A stretch of DNA of 33,413 bases, from the NCBI GenBank assembly GCA_027020665.1, contig JALUVJ010000133.1, forward strand, positions 1-33,413. Direction: 5' to 3'. The translations under genes and the position numbers were made by a program. Shown here piece after piece: positions 1 to 9,001 of this stretch (the first letter of the stretch is position 1; the number at the start of each line of letters is the position of its first letter). Origin of the DNA: Nitrospira sp. Lineage in GTDB: Bacteria; Nitrospirota; Nitrospiria; SBBL01; JAADHI01. The notes below the pieces were generated by a model. That model worked only from the letters and a program-made list of their open reading frames with translations, did no database searches and had not been told where the DNA came from.

Positions 1-2
1 AA

Positions 3-287
3 CAATTCACAAGCGAGTCCTTTACCCGCGTATTAAAAGAAGCCGGAGTATTGATCAGCATGGATGGGAAAGGACGTTGGGTCGATAATGTCTTTGTAGA
101 GCGGCTGTGGCGTAGTTTGAAATACGAGGAAGTCTATTTGAAGGCCTACAAAACTACCCGAGAAGCAAGGGAAGGCATTGGGAGCTATTTTGAGTATTAC
201 AACGAGGATCGCCGACATCAGGGGCTTGACCGACTGACCCCTGATGAGGCATATAAGGGCCACCTCAACTTGCCAAAAGCGGCATGA
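3..287 (+). CDS. IS3-family transposase OrfB, C-terminal part (5' end outside window)
   Basis: Frame from nt 3 reads QFTSESFTRVLKEAGVLISMDGKGRWVDNVFVERLWRSLKYEEVYLKAY...YYNEDRRHQGLDRLTPDEAY, the typical rve/DDE C-terminus of IS3 OrfB. Confidence 0.93.
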   Translation, partial: QFTSESFTRVLKEAGVLISMDGKGRWVDNVFVERLWRSLKYEEVYLKAYKTTREAREGIGSYFEYYNEDRRHQGLDRLTPDEAYKGHLNLPKAA

Positions 288-326
288 TGAGAGGTATTCA
301 AACCCAGCAGATCACACTTAAGACCC

Positions 327-352
327 TGTCCAATTTCTGGGATCCACTTCTG
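327..352 (+). repeat. IS3-type terminal inverted repeat (right end of left IS copy)
   Basis: TGTCCAATTTCTGGGATCCACTTCTG; its reverse complement matches 2988-3013 at 21/26 positions. Confidence 0.75.
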
Positions 353-392
353 GCGAAATAAAAGAATCCATTTTTTCGAGCAATAATTTCTC

Positions 393-1427
393 GTGAACAA
401 AATTTACAAAATGAAAATTTTGTTTTTCACGACCGATGTGGAAGACTACCTTTCCGATTCCCTGCTCCACGGTTTTCGCCAATTTCTGGGGGAAAACCTC
501 ATTGATTTTCCAAAAAAATACTGTATGTACAAAAACCATCCATGTTCACAAAAATTATATGGAAATGGATTTACCCTGTATCGGACATTGGATGACATTT
601 CAATTGACCGAAGTCGTGTTTTTGAAAAGGTAAAAAAACAAGATTTTGATCTAATTATATTTTCAGATATTTATAGACAATATGGTTATCTATATCAGCT
701 CTTCCCTTATTTAAGAAAAGAAAATACGATCCTATGCGATGGAGAGGATACTCCAGCTATTTTCCCCTATCGAAGTTTTTTCTATAAAAAACACTATTAT
801 TGGAACATACAAAAGCTCCACAAGAAATTTTTGTACTACAAACGAGAGTGGACTCGAGATACCGTAAAAAGTCGTTGGTTTAATTTACCACCTTCGATCT
901 CTTGCGGACAGCTCTTAACTCCTAAAAACATAAGACCCATTTCATTTTCAATCCCGGAAGAAAAAATTGTCACACATCTACCGTCCAAAAAAAAATTATT
1001 CCCTAACCACATTGTCGATCTTGAGATATCGAAAAAAATCAAAAGTCACTCCAAATATGTATTCGATAATGAGTCAGGCTATTATGCTGATTTACAAAGT
1101 TCAAAATTTGGAATTACAATGAAAAGGGGCGGATGGGATTGCATGCGACATTATGAAATTGCAGCAAATGGGACTGTGATTTGTTTTAAAGACCTTGAAA
1201 AAAAACCGACAACGTGCGCACCACATGGCTTAAATGAAACAAACTCTATTACATACAAACACTATGACGATTTAATGGACAAAATAGACCGTATTTCCGA
1301 AGAGCAATATCGAGTTCTTCAAAAAAACACGATGCAATGGATCACTCAAAATACAACGCTTGTAAAGGCTCAGCAATTACTACATAATTTTACAAATTTT
1401 CAAAATACCAATCAATACCCCAATTAA
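393..1427 (+). CDS. Glycosyltransferase-like protein (CgeB-like C-terminal motif)
   Basis: 344 aa; KFGITMKRGGWDCMRHYEIAANGTVICFKDLEKKP resembles the RGGWDxxRHYEIxAxG motif of CgeB-like glycosyltransferases; AT-rich. Confidence 0.6.
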   Translation: MNKIYKMKILFFTTDVEDYLSDSLLHGFRQFLGENLIDFPKKYCMYKNHPCSQKLYGNGFTLYRTLDDISIDRSRVFEKVKKQDFDLIIFSDIYRQYGYLYQLFPYLRKENTILCDGEDTPAIFPYRSFFYKKHYYWNIQKLHKKFLYYKREWTRDTVKSRWFNLPPSISCGQLLTPKNIRPISFSIPEEKIVTHLPSKKKLFPNHIVDLEISKKIKSHSKYVFDNESGYYADLQSSKFGITMKRGGWDCMRHYEIAANGTVICFKDLEKKPTTCAPHGLNETNSITYKHYDDLMDKIDRISEEQYRVLQKNTMQWITQNTTLVKAQQLLHNFTNFQNTNQYPN

Positions 1428-1466
1428 ATACTGCCTTTTAAAAATCAACATCAAGGATAACTTCCA

Positions 1467-1982
1467 GTGAAAATCCTCAATTTAGGTTGCGGTCCCCATA
1501 AACGAGACGATGAAATTGGGGTCGATATTCTTCCCGGAAAAAAGGTCGATTTGGTCGCAGACTTGGATAGTAACCGGTTGCCATTTCTCAGCAATTCTAT
1601 TGACTTGATTCGCTCCAACCATTGTTTTGAGCACTTAAGTAACACTGTACAAATAATGGAAGAAGTTCATCGAATCTTAAAACCAAACGCCATCGCAGAA
1701 ATTACGGTTCCGCATGTCAGCAATATTGGGTTTTTCAGAGACCCGACACACAAACGTCCTTTCACTTATGATACTTTCGATTATTTTGTAAGAGATATTG
1801 ATACGGTAAAATATACGAATATCGAGTTTGATTATTTAAAGAAAACACTTATATTTAGTTCCGGTCTTCGTGGGAAAATTGGGAAATTAATATTTAATAT
1901 CTCCCCTCGACAATATGAAAAATATTATACTTGGAGGTACCCTTGTTACGAACTCTTTGTCAAACTCAAAGCCATAAAATGA
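1467..1982 (+). CDS. SAM-dependent class I methyltransferase
   Basis: MKILNLGCGPHKRDDEIGVDI (motif I), FEHL...EEVHRILKPNAIAEITVPH. Confidence 0.85.
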   Translation: MKILNLGCGPHKRDDEIGVDILPGKKVDLVADLDSNRLPFLSNSIDLIRSNHCFEHLSNTVQIMEEVHRILKPNAIAEITVPHVSNIGFFRDPTHKRPFTYDTFDYFVRDIDTVKYTNIEFDYLKKTLIFSSGLRGKIGKLIFNISPRQYEKYYTWRYPCYELFVKLKAIK

Positions 1983-2067
1983 CTTAAGGAAGCTCGAATG
2001 AAGTTTGGGGTAAATTTTTCAAGAGATAAAATTTCAGATTCAAAGCACAAATTTCAGGGCAATATAA

Positions 2068-2976
2068 ATGGCAGAAAAAACACTCTCAGTTGTATTACCA
2101 AACTACAACGGTGAATCTTTATTAGAAGACAACTTACCTTCTCTGTATGAAGCTTTAAACGCACACCAGTTTCAATATGAGATCATTGTTGTTGATGACT
2201 GCTCAAACGACAACAGCATCACTTTTTTAAAATCAAAGTACCCGGATATTATTATTTTAAATAATGAAATCAACTCCGGGTTTTCCCTGACCTGCAATAA
2301 AGGCATTCAATATGCTAAGAATAACTTGGTTTGCATCGTAAATACAGATGTGACCTTTGACAAAAATTATTTTTCTTTCGCCGTAAAACACTTCGATACT
2401 CCAAATGTGTTTGCTGTAAAAGGGGATATCGTAAACTACAAGGGAAAAAGAGATCACGTCATTAACATTGACAAAAAAGCTTACCTCTATTTTAAACGAG
2501 GCCTCTTGCGGTTTAGACCGAGCTATAAAAAAATAGCGACAGAAAAATTTGATGTCGAATACGCCTATCTAGGATGCTGCTTTATTGCGGACACACATCT
2601 CATCCAAAAATTGGGAGGATTTGACCCCATATTTTCCCCATATTATTGGGAGGATTCAGACCTTCCATTGAAGGCGATACAACAAGGGTTTAAAGTTATC
2701 TATGAGCCTAAAAGTATTGTGTACCACCATGCAAGCGCTACAATGGAACGCACACAATCTCATTTAAATCGAAAAATCATCTCAAATCGCAATAAATTTC
2801 TTTTTTGTTGGAAACACCTGAAGGGAAGAAAAAGGTGGGCTCAGCATATATTTTTCATGGGGTTCTCAATACTCCTGCGTTGGATCATATTGGATTGGAA
2901 ATTTTATTATACCTTCACTTTGGCCATCATCCAAAAAAACAGATTTCAAAATAAAACCACATCATTGCGGCGGTAA
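2068..2976 (+). CDS. Glycosyltransferase family 2
   Basis: LSVVLPNYNGESLLEDNLPSL...IIVVDDCSNDNS; LGGFDPIFSPYYWEDSDLPLKA. Confidence 0.92.
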   Translation: MAEKTLSVVLPNYNGESLLEDNLPSLYEALNAHQFQYEIIVVDDCSNDNSITFLKSKYPDIIILNNEINSGFSLTCNKGIQYAKNNLVCIVNTDVTFDKNYFSFAVKHFDTPNVFAVKGDIVNYKGKRDHVINIDKKAYLYFKRGLLRFRPSYKKIATEKFDVEYAYLGCCFIADTHLIQKLGGFDPIFSPYYWEDSDLPLKAIQQGFKVIYEPKSIVYHHASATMERTQSHLNRKIISNRNKFLFCWKHLKGRKRWAQHIFFMGFSILLRWIILDWKFYYTFTLAIIQKNRFQNKTTSLRR

Positions 2977-2987
2977 TAAGAAGTGGA

Positions 2988-3013
2988 CAGAAGTGGACCC
3001 CATTGACTGGACA
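2988..3013 (-). repeat. IS3-type terminal inverted repeat (right end of right, inverted IS copy)
   Basis: CAGAAGTGGACCCCATTGACTGGACA, inverted relative to 327-352; preceded by a partial tandem duplicate GAAGTGGACA. Confidence 0.75.
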
Positions 3014-3040
3014 ATAAAAAGATGTTTTTAAAGTGAAGTA

Positions 3041-3076
3041 GTTCAGTTCAGTTCAGTTCAGTTCAGTTCAGTTCAG
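3041..3076. repeat. Pentanucleotide tandem repeat (GTTCA)x7 plus G
   Basis: Direct count: gttca x7 at 3041-3075, then g. Confidence 0.98.
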
Positions 3077-3326
3077 AAATCTCCTTCAGGATCTTACGAT
3101 CTAGGCTCAACTCAGCATACATATGTTTCAGTCGCCGGTTCTCCTCTTCCAACTCTTTGAGCCGCTTTATATCTGAAGCCTCCATTCCACCATATTTCGA
3201 TTTCCAGTTGTAGTAGGTCGCATCCGAGATCCCGTATTCCCGACAGACTTCTTTGACGAGCCTCCCGCCTTCAACTTCCTTCAGAACCTTGATGATCTGT
3301 GTTTCGCTGTATCGTGACTTTTTCAT
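3063..3326 (-). pseudogene. IS3-family transposase OrfA; partner OrfB deleted
   Basis: MKKSRYSETQIIKVLKEVEGGRLVKEVCREYGISDATYYNWKSKYGGMEASDIKRLKELEEENRRLKHMYAELSLDRKILKE is a classic OrfA; it ends inside the GTTCA repeat, with only about 50 bp left before the IS end. Confidence 0.9.
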
Positions 3327-3387
3327 CCCGTCCTCCTTCTTCGCGTAGTTTACGCTGGAGAACTCTATTTTTATATGCCCCTATTAT

Positions 3388-3605
3388 ATGGGAGGGTTAC
3401 ACCTTGAGGCCGGTTTGGAAGATGCCCTGGCCGTGATGGCTCTGCCTTCAAAATACCGGCGGCGATTGAAATCCACCAACATGCAGGAAGGTTTGATTCA
3501 GGAGATTCGTCGAAGGGAACGCGTGATTCGCATCTTTGCCGAACGAGGCCTCGGCACAACGGCTCATCGGCGCGCTCCTGGCTGAAATCCACGAAGACCG
3601 GCAGA
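3388..3605 (+). pseudogene. IS256 (mutator)-family transposase C-terminal fragment, frameshifted
   Basis: DALAVMALPSKYRRRLKSTNMQEGLIQEIRRRERVIRIF, then in another frame NEASAQRLIGALLAEIHEDRQTR, matching the family consensus ..RRRERVIRIFPNEAS..RLIGALLAEIHE. Confidence 0.88.
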
Positions 3606-3723
3606 CCCGCCGCCGTGCAGCATCAAGAGCGGCGGGTCAAGAAACCGCAACGGGTTTTTTCATGAACGCTTTAATTCAATCGCTGATTTGGGGTATGAAA
3701 ATGTGAGATTTGATCAGAGCTTC

Positions 3724-4341
3724 CTAAAACCGCATACGCACGCCCACATTCATTCTTTCATCATCAACAGCAATATAGGGCATATAGCTATCGTGGCCGG
3801 AATAGACACGGAAAGCATTTAAGGCCGTTTGAAAAAGCGCAACACTCACAATCACTTCAGCAGAAAGTCCCGTCTCTTGAGAAATACCAACGGGGTCATA
3901 TCCCGGATCATTGCTTCCCTTAATATAGAACGACCAAACAGAGTACCAGAGGAAATCTGTTCCGGAGAAAAAAAGCAAGGCTTTATTATAGGTCGAAGGC
4001 CGTGCGCGATAACTCGACAATGCCAAATCAAAGGTATGATTTGAGGAGACAAGGCCTGCCGCTCTAAAGGGCAAAACGGATTTTTTCTCAATCTCCCCGA
4101 CCGAAGAAATCCCCACAAAAAAGCTTCCACTCCGCTGCTGAAAAAAATCCATTTGAACATCCCGGCCTCCCACCATATGCGCCATCGCATTATGTCCTGT
4201 TTCATGTGCGACAACATGGGTGATATAGGCACTGCCCGCTTGAAAAAAATCCGATATTCCCATCGCCCATGACTGAGAGGTCATTAAAAGCAGAGTCAAA
4301 CCCGCAAGTCCGATTCTTTTAATAGATTTTTTTGCACCCAT
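3724..4341 (-). CDS. Uncharacterised exported protein with HExxH motif (putative zinc metalloprotease)
   Basis: N-terminal signal-like segment; HVVAHETGHNAMAHMVGG; C-terminal ...MNVGVRMRF ends in Phe. Confidence 0.55.
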   Translation of the reverse strand: MGAKKSIKRIGLAGLTLLLMTSQSWAMGISDFFQAGSAYITHVVAHETGHNAMAHMVGGRDVQMDFFQQRSGSFFVGISSVGEIEKKSVLPFRAAGLVSSNHTFDLALSSYRARPSTYNKALLFFSGTDFLWYSVWSFYIKGSNDPGYDPVGISQETGLSAEVIVSVALFQTALNAFRVYSGHDSYMPYIAVDDERMNVGVRMRF

Positions 4342-4428
4342 TCCTTTTCTCCTAAAATTACCTTTTTACAAATTAAATAGATCAAACCCCATATTTAAAG
4401 CCTACTCTCTCATCTCAGACAAGGCAAT

Positions 4429-4452
4429 CCCCTCAAACGAGGGGGGCTTTTT
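4429..4452 (+). terminator. Hairpin with T-run (possible intrinsic terminator)
   Basis: CCCCTC-AAAC-GAGGGG then GGCTTTTT. Confidence 0.45.
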
Positions 4453-4531
4453 GAAAACCCGGTATTTGCTATACTCTAATAAGCAAAAATCATACCTTAA
4501 ATAAACTTCTTATTTTTCAATATATTATAAG

Positions 4532-4871
4532 ATGTATTTCACAAAGACGTCCTTCGCATTTTATTTTTTGAGAACACTTTTCGGAATTCGTAACACGGCA
4601 TTACACCTTACAGCGCCTTCTCATACGATGCTTCACCTGTCCTGGGAGGCCTTTTATCAAAATGGAGAATTTTTGGCGCATTACCGGGTGGGAGAATATA
4701 CGCTTGGATTCATCTTGCGAAACAACCTGCGAAAAAAAACAGAGGGGCGATTCAAGAGGATTGGACCTTCCCCTTTTATAATAAAATCAATGGCTATGGC
4801 GAAAGCCTGATTGATTATCGTGATTCAACAAATCGCACGGCCTCGGCATCATGTTGACCAATTGGCTTTAA
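4532..4871 (+). pseudogene. Outer membrane phospholipase A (PldA-like) remnant with two frameshifts
   Basis: Joined frames read LAHYRVGEYTLGFILRNNLRK / NRGAIQEDWTFPFYNKINGYGESLIDYRDSTNR / GLGIMLTNWL*, matching the PldA C-terminus (..FxGYGESLIDYN..). Confidence 0.8.
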
Positions 4872-4945
4872 GAGCCTCTGATGAAGTCTATGGTGAACTT
4901 TAACTTCGAAAAAACAATTCATAGCTTCATCAGAGCTTCCTTAAA
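4867..4945. repeat. Dispersed palindromic repeat, copy A (two arms)
   Basis: Left TTTAAGAGCCTCTGATGAAGTCTATG (4867-4892); right arm reverse complement TTTAAGGAAGCTCTGATGAAGCTATG (4920-4945). Confidence 0.8.
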
Positions 4946-5135
4946 CGAAACAACACGCTTTCTGTCATTTTGGAAGAACGCTTAAAGAATGAAATGACTC
5001 GAATATCCTGGATCATTATTTTCAATAAAACCCTATTCTCAAAAATAAAAAAATAAAACAAAATACATAGATAGATCAAAAAAAAGGAGGATTAAAAAAA
5101 GAAACAACGGACATCGAAAATTATCTGAAAAATTC

Positions 5136-5165
5136 TTGACTTGGCGAGAAAGGCTATGCTATTTA
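5136..5165 (+). promoter_or_regulatory. Candidate sigma70-type promoter upstream of the oxidoreductase operon
   Basis: TTGACT - 18 nt - TATTTA. Confidence 0.4.
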
Positions 5166-5417
5166 TTCCAAATGGCTTATCATTTATTTATCCCTATAGA
5201 GGATAATTTTCCTCTAAATTCTTATTTACGGGCATTCCCGCCCCCGCAAAACGATTCCAAACACAAAGCGCACTGTTTTAATGAGGAGCCTCCCTTCCCG
5301 TGATTTATTTTTTAAAGGAAGCTTCTTCTGCGCAAATGAACTGGTATCATTAGGAGATGTACCATTCATTATCAGTACTCAACCAACAACGAAAAGTGAC
5401 AAAAGGGGATTTGGTTC

Positions 5418-6032
5418 ATGTCAAACTATAGTGTTTTAAAGGGCCCGGAGGCATTTTTACCCCCCGCAGCGGCCTGCGAAGGCGTGATTCTTCCTGATCC
5501 GGGCCAAGGTCTGATCACGGGAAGTGTCGCACATGAAGATCTTGTAATGGAGGAAGCGGCGCGACAATTTCTTTCGGCCAAAGTACCCACCATTTTTCCG
5601 GGACCGCTTGTTTTATGGAATTGGAATGAAACGGCCGCAAAAAAAGCGACCGCCATCAAACGCCTTTATGATGTCCTAAAAGCCCACAATTCGAGTGCCT
5701 TGCATATTCCAATGCCTGACTATCGGCCAAAATATCCTAAAATCAATCCCGAGATCGAAATTAACCCAAACCACCCCAATCTCACCATCTGGCACAATAA
5801 AATCGACGTTTGCATGTTTGTCGGCGTGCATTGCCATATGGCTAATTTGTCCCTCAAAATTATACGGGGCGGAACCGATTGTTATACTATCGCAATGTGT
5901 GCCCAGGCAGGACACGAAGATGCGATGCTGACCTTCCGGGACGCAACGCCCGAAAAGATCAACAAATTAGCAGATACGGTTGAGCGTGTGAAGGCTTCCG
6001 GCAACTTTGCGGTAAATAACGGGTCCGCTTAA
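5418..6032 (+). CDS. forD: 2-oxoacid:ferredoxin oxidoreductase delta-like subunit (annotated elsewhere as CO dehydrogenase beta subunit family)
   Basis: First gene of a five-gene set in forDABGE order; LPDPGQGLITGSVAHEDLVMEEAARQFL; IDVCMFVGVHCHMANLSLKIIRGGTDCYTIAMC. Confidence 0.7.
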   Translation: MSNYSVLKGPEAFLPPAAACEGVILPDPGQGLITGSVAHEDLVMEEAARQFLSAKVPTIFPGPLVLWNWNETAAKKATAIKRLYDVLKAHNSSALHIPMPDYRPKYPKINPEIEINPNHPNLTIWHNKIDVCMFVGVHCHMANLSLKIIRGGTDCYTIAMCAQAGHEDAMLTFRDATPEKINKLADTVERVKASGNFAVNNGSA

Positions 6033-6076
6033 AAAGCGACAGGCTTTATCACCTTATATATAAAAGGAGGGAAGAG

Positions 6077-7276
6077 ATGGATTCAAAATCTCTCATCGGC
6101 ACATTTAATAAAAAAGGCCAGAAAATTGTCGATTCAGACTATCTTTTTTACGAAGCACCCCGCGAACGCTTTTTTATGACTGGCAGTGAAGTGGTTCGTG
6201 AAGCCATAAGACGGGCAAGCGTCGATGTTTCAATTTCCTATCCCATTACCCCGCAAAGTGAAGCCGCGGCAATGGTCGGAGATCTTTGGGTTGAAGGTTA
6301 TGTCGGCGAGTACTTTCGCGGCGAAAACGAATTTGCCGTAATGTCCGAATGCGCAGGCGCTTCATTCGGTGGCGCGCGTGTTTTCACAACAACATCGGGT
6401 CCTGGAACCCTTCGCGCCTATGAAAACTTCCCGATGTGGGTCGGATCACGGCTTCCTATTATGCTCAATATGATGGTCAGAGGAGTCAACTCCCCTTTAA
6501 GTATTCAACCCGACACCTTGGAAATCGGCCTCATCATCGACACCGGCATGTTGATTTGGCATGCGGAATCCGCGCAGGATTTTTTTGATTATCTGCTCAA
6601 AGGCTTCATGGTTGCCGAAGAACCTGATGTGCATCTGCCCATTGCGATCTGCATTGACGGTTTTTTTGTGAGCCATACAAAAGATGATGTTTATATTCCT
6701 TCTGCAGATTTGTCCCTTCCACCCTACAATCCCTACCGGAACCCCATGCCTTGCATGGACATGGAAGTCCCTCCCGTTCGCATGATGCGTGACCCTTTTG
6801 TGATGAAGAGCAACTACATCAGTTACGCGACCCAGGCCAGTTGGCAACAGGAAACACGCGCCGCTTGCGAGCGATCACGTAAACACACGATTCGTCTACT
6901 TGGCGGTTTGATCGAAGAAGAAAACACCGATGCCGAAATTTTAATCATTTCTTCAGGCACTGCAGTGGCTCAGGGCCGTGAAGCCGCACGCCTATTGTCT
7001 GAAGAAGGCATTAAGATCGGTATTGTTAAAATAAAAACGATTCGTCCCTTCCCGTACGAGGAAGTCCGCCAGGCTACAAAAAATGCGAAGATTATTTTTG
7101 TTCCGGAATTTAACGTCGCAGGATGGATGGCCCGTGAAATTAAAGCTGCGATTCCGGACAATCATCGTGTCATCGCCGGCCCTCACGTGGCCGGCGGCAT
7201 GACCATGCCTCCGGAAGTCATTGTCGAAGAAATCAAAAAAGTGCTTGCCCAGAAAAAGGAGACGCTCCATGTCTAA
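6077..7276 (+). CDS. forA: 2-oxoacid:ferredoxin oxidoreductase alpha subunit
   Basis: MTGSEVVREAIRRASVDVSISYPITPQSEAAAMV...GPGTLRAYENFPMWVGSRLPIMLNMMVRGVNSPLSIQPD. Confidence 0.85.
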   Translation: MDSKSLIGTFNKKGQKIVDSDYLFYEAPRERFFMTGSEVVREAIRRASVDVSISYPITPQSEAAAMVGDLWVEGYVGEYFRGENEFAVMSECAGASFGGARVFTTTSGPGTLRAYENFPMWVGSRLPIMLNMMVRGVNSPLSIQPDTLEIGLIIDTGMLIWHAESAQDFFDYLLKGFMVAEEPDVHLPIAICIDGFFVSHTKDDVYIPSADLSLPPYNPYRNPMPCMDMEVPPVRMMRDPFVMKSNYISYATQASWQQETRAACERSRKHTIRLLGGLIEEENTDAEILIISSGTAVAQGREAARLLSEEGIKIGIVKIKTIRPFPYEEVRQATKNAKIIFVPEFNVAGWMAREIKAAIPDNHRVIAGPHVAGGMTMPPEVIVEEIKKVLAQKKETLHV

Positions 7277-8159
7277 AGAAAGAATTAAAATCAACCAAGA
7301 ATTTTACGACATCATGCCCGTCGAATATCAGGAATTGGTTGAAGAAGGCACCTACGGCAAGGAAGGGCGCGGATGGAAAGACGTTGGGGAATCCAAAGAA
7401 CTCATTGAAGAACATTCCCTTTGCGCAGGGTGCCCCGAATCGATCGCGTTTCGATACGTGCTCGCCTGTCTTCCTGCCCCTGAAGACACCATCATGGTCG
7501 GCTCGACCGGATGTACAAGCCTTGTTTTCCCTCATGTGGCCGTGCACAATATTCACTCCCTCTTCGGTAACCAGAATGCCGTCGCTTCCGGTCTGAAAAG
7601 AGCCTTGTCCTATCGTTTTCCCGACAAAGTGAAAGACGTCGTTGTACTTGCGGGAGACGGAGCAACCGTGGACATCGGCCTCGATATGACACTGCAATCG
7701 TGGTTTCGTCAAGAAAAATTCACAACCATTTGTTTTGACAACGAACTTTATGCCAATACCGGTGGGCAATCCAGCGGACTGATGCAGAAAGGCTTCGTTG
7801 CTAAAATGGCACCTGCGGGCAAAAAATTTGACAAGGTCCCGCTCCCTGAAATTGCAAAAAGCTCAGGGTGTCATTATGTGGTTAAAATGACCGTGAGCAA
7901 ACCAAACCGTGTGGAAAAGGCCATTCGCGAAGCCATCCTCGTTGCAAGAGAAGTCGGACCGACCTACATCCAGTTGTACACGCCCTGCATTTTGGAGATT
8001 GGAAAACAAATGATGGAAGGGCTTCAGGAAATGAGAGATTCGGAAGGACCGAACAAACGTTTTGAGTTTGAAGAATATGTTTCGGATGAAGCACGAGCCT
8101 ATCTGGACACAGTAAATCCCAAGAAAAGAAAAAGGAAAAAAGCAATCGTCACTAAGTAA
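7269..8159 (+). CDS. forB: 2-oxoacid:ferredoxin oxidoreductase beta subunit (TPP-binding)
   Basis: LCAGCPESIAFRYVLA; VLAGDGATVDIGLDMTLQSWFRQEKFTTICFDNELYANTGGQSSG (GDGxxxDIG TPP motif). ATG at 7269 overlaps the alpha stop; the listed 7221 start is less likely. Confidence 0.88.
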   Translation: MSKERIKINQEFYDIMPVEYQELVEEGTYGKEGRGWKDVGESKELIEEHSLCAGCPESIAFRYVLACLPAPEDTIMVGSTGCTSLVFPHVAVHNIHSLFGNQNAVASGLKRALSYRFPDKVKDVVVLAGDGATVDIGLDMTLQSWFRQEKFTTICFDNELYANTGGQSSGLMQKGFVAKMAPAGKKFDKVPLPEIAKSSGCHYVVKMTVSKPNRVEKAIREAILVAREVGPTYIQLYTPCILEIGKQMMEGLQEMRDSEGPNKRFEFEEYVSDEARAYLDTVNPKKRKRKKAIVTK

Positions 8160-8204
8160 CAGCTGAAGTATATTTGCTAAAATTTTAGGCTGAAGGAGTT
8201 TTAA

Positions 8205-8891
8205 ATGAGGAAGCGCGTTAACTTGAGGATGTCAGGACTCGGGGGTCAAGGTGTGGTGACATCTGCCCATGTCTTGGCGACGGCGGCTTCAAAGGAAGGG
8301 AAATATGCGATTTCTAACCCCTTCTTTGGCGCCGAAAAAAGGATGGCCCCGGCCGAGAGCTACGTTCGTATGGCGGATGAACGCATTTATGACCGGGGTG
8401 AGTTGGTTTATCCGGATGTGATCATGGTTTTTCATCCTCAAGTTATTACGATGGGAAAATGTTATACCATGCCTTTTTATTCCGGCATCAAGCCCGGAGG
8501 GCTGCTGATCATCAATTCAGACGAACCGCTTCCTCTGGAGAAAGATGATCTCGAATTTCTCGAAAAACAAAATGTACCTATTTTTTATATTGCGGCAACA
8601 ACCCTGGCGGTAGATATTGCCGGCACCGAGCTTGCCACAAACATGGGCATGCTGGGCGCCTTGATGGGCGCCACAAAAATCGTTGGCATGGACGCAATGG
8701 AAGCTGCGATTCAAGATCGTTTCGGGAAAAAATATGTCGCATCGGGCGGGACGGCGACACTTGACGAGGCGATCAAGAAAAAATTTGCAAAAAAAGAGCA
8801 GCTCTTAAAGAAAAATATGGAAACCATTCGCCGCGTTTACGACTTAGGTGCGGAGTGGGCAGAGACACTTAAGACACCGATGTTGGTTTAG
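8205..8891 (+). CDS. forG: 2-oxoacid:ferredoxin oxidoreductase gamma subunit
   Basis: LRMSGLGGQGVVTSAHVLATAASKEGKYAISNPFFGAEKRMAPAESYVRMADERIYDRG. Confidence 0.87.
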   Translation: MRKRVNLRMSGLGGQGVVTSAHVLATAASKEGKYAISNPFFGAEKRMAPAESYVRMADERIYDRGELVYPDVIMVFHPQVITMGKCYTMPFYSGIKPGGLLIINSDEPLPLEKDDLEFLEKQNVPIFYIAATTLAVDIAGTELATNMGMLGALMGATKIVGMDAMEAAIQDRFGKKYVASGGTATLDEAIKKKFAKKEQLLKKNMETIRRVYDLGAEWAETLKTPMLV

Positions 8892-8966
8892 GAAGCTCTG
8901 ATTAAGTTCTGAACATTCTATCTCTGGAAGAATTCAACCCAGACTTAATCAAAGCTTCCTTATAAA
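8887..8966. repeat. Dispersed palindromic repeat, copy B (two arms)
   Basis: Left TTTAGGAAGCTCTGATTAAGTTCTG (8887-8911); right arm reverse complement TTTATAAGGAAGCTTTGATTAAGTCTG (8940-8966). Confidence 0.85.
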
Positions 8967-9001
8967 TGAGATATGGCTTTAAATTAGGGGAGAAGATCTG
9001 A

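Noticed and set aside
3041-3076. CRISPR-like repeat array
   Set aside because: Plain pentanucleotide tandem repeat without spacers.
5085-5110. Orphan Shine-Dalgarno (AAAAAGGAGGATTAAAA)
   Set aside because: No ORF of reasonable length starts downstream at a suitable distance.
7233-7769. 178-aa minus-strand ORF
   Set aside because: Fully antisense to the oxidoreductase beta subunit, which has clear TPP motifs.
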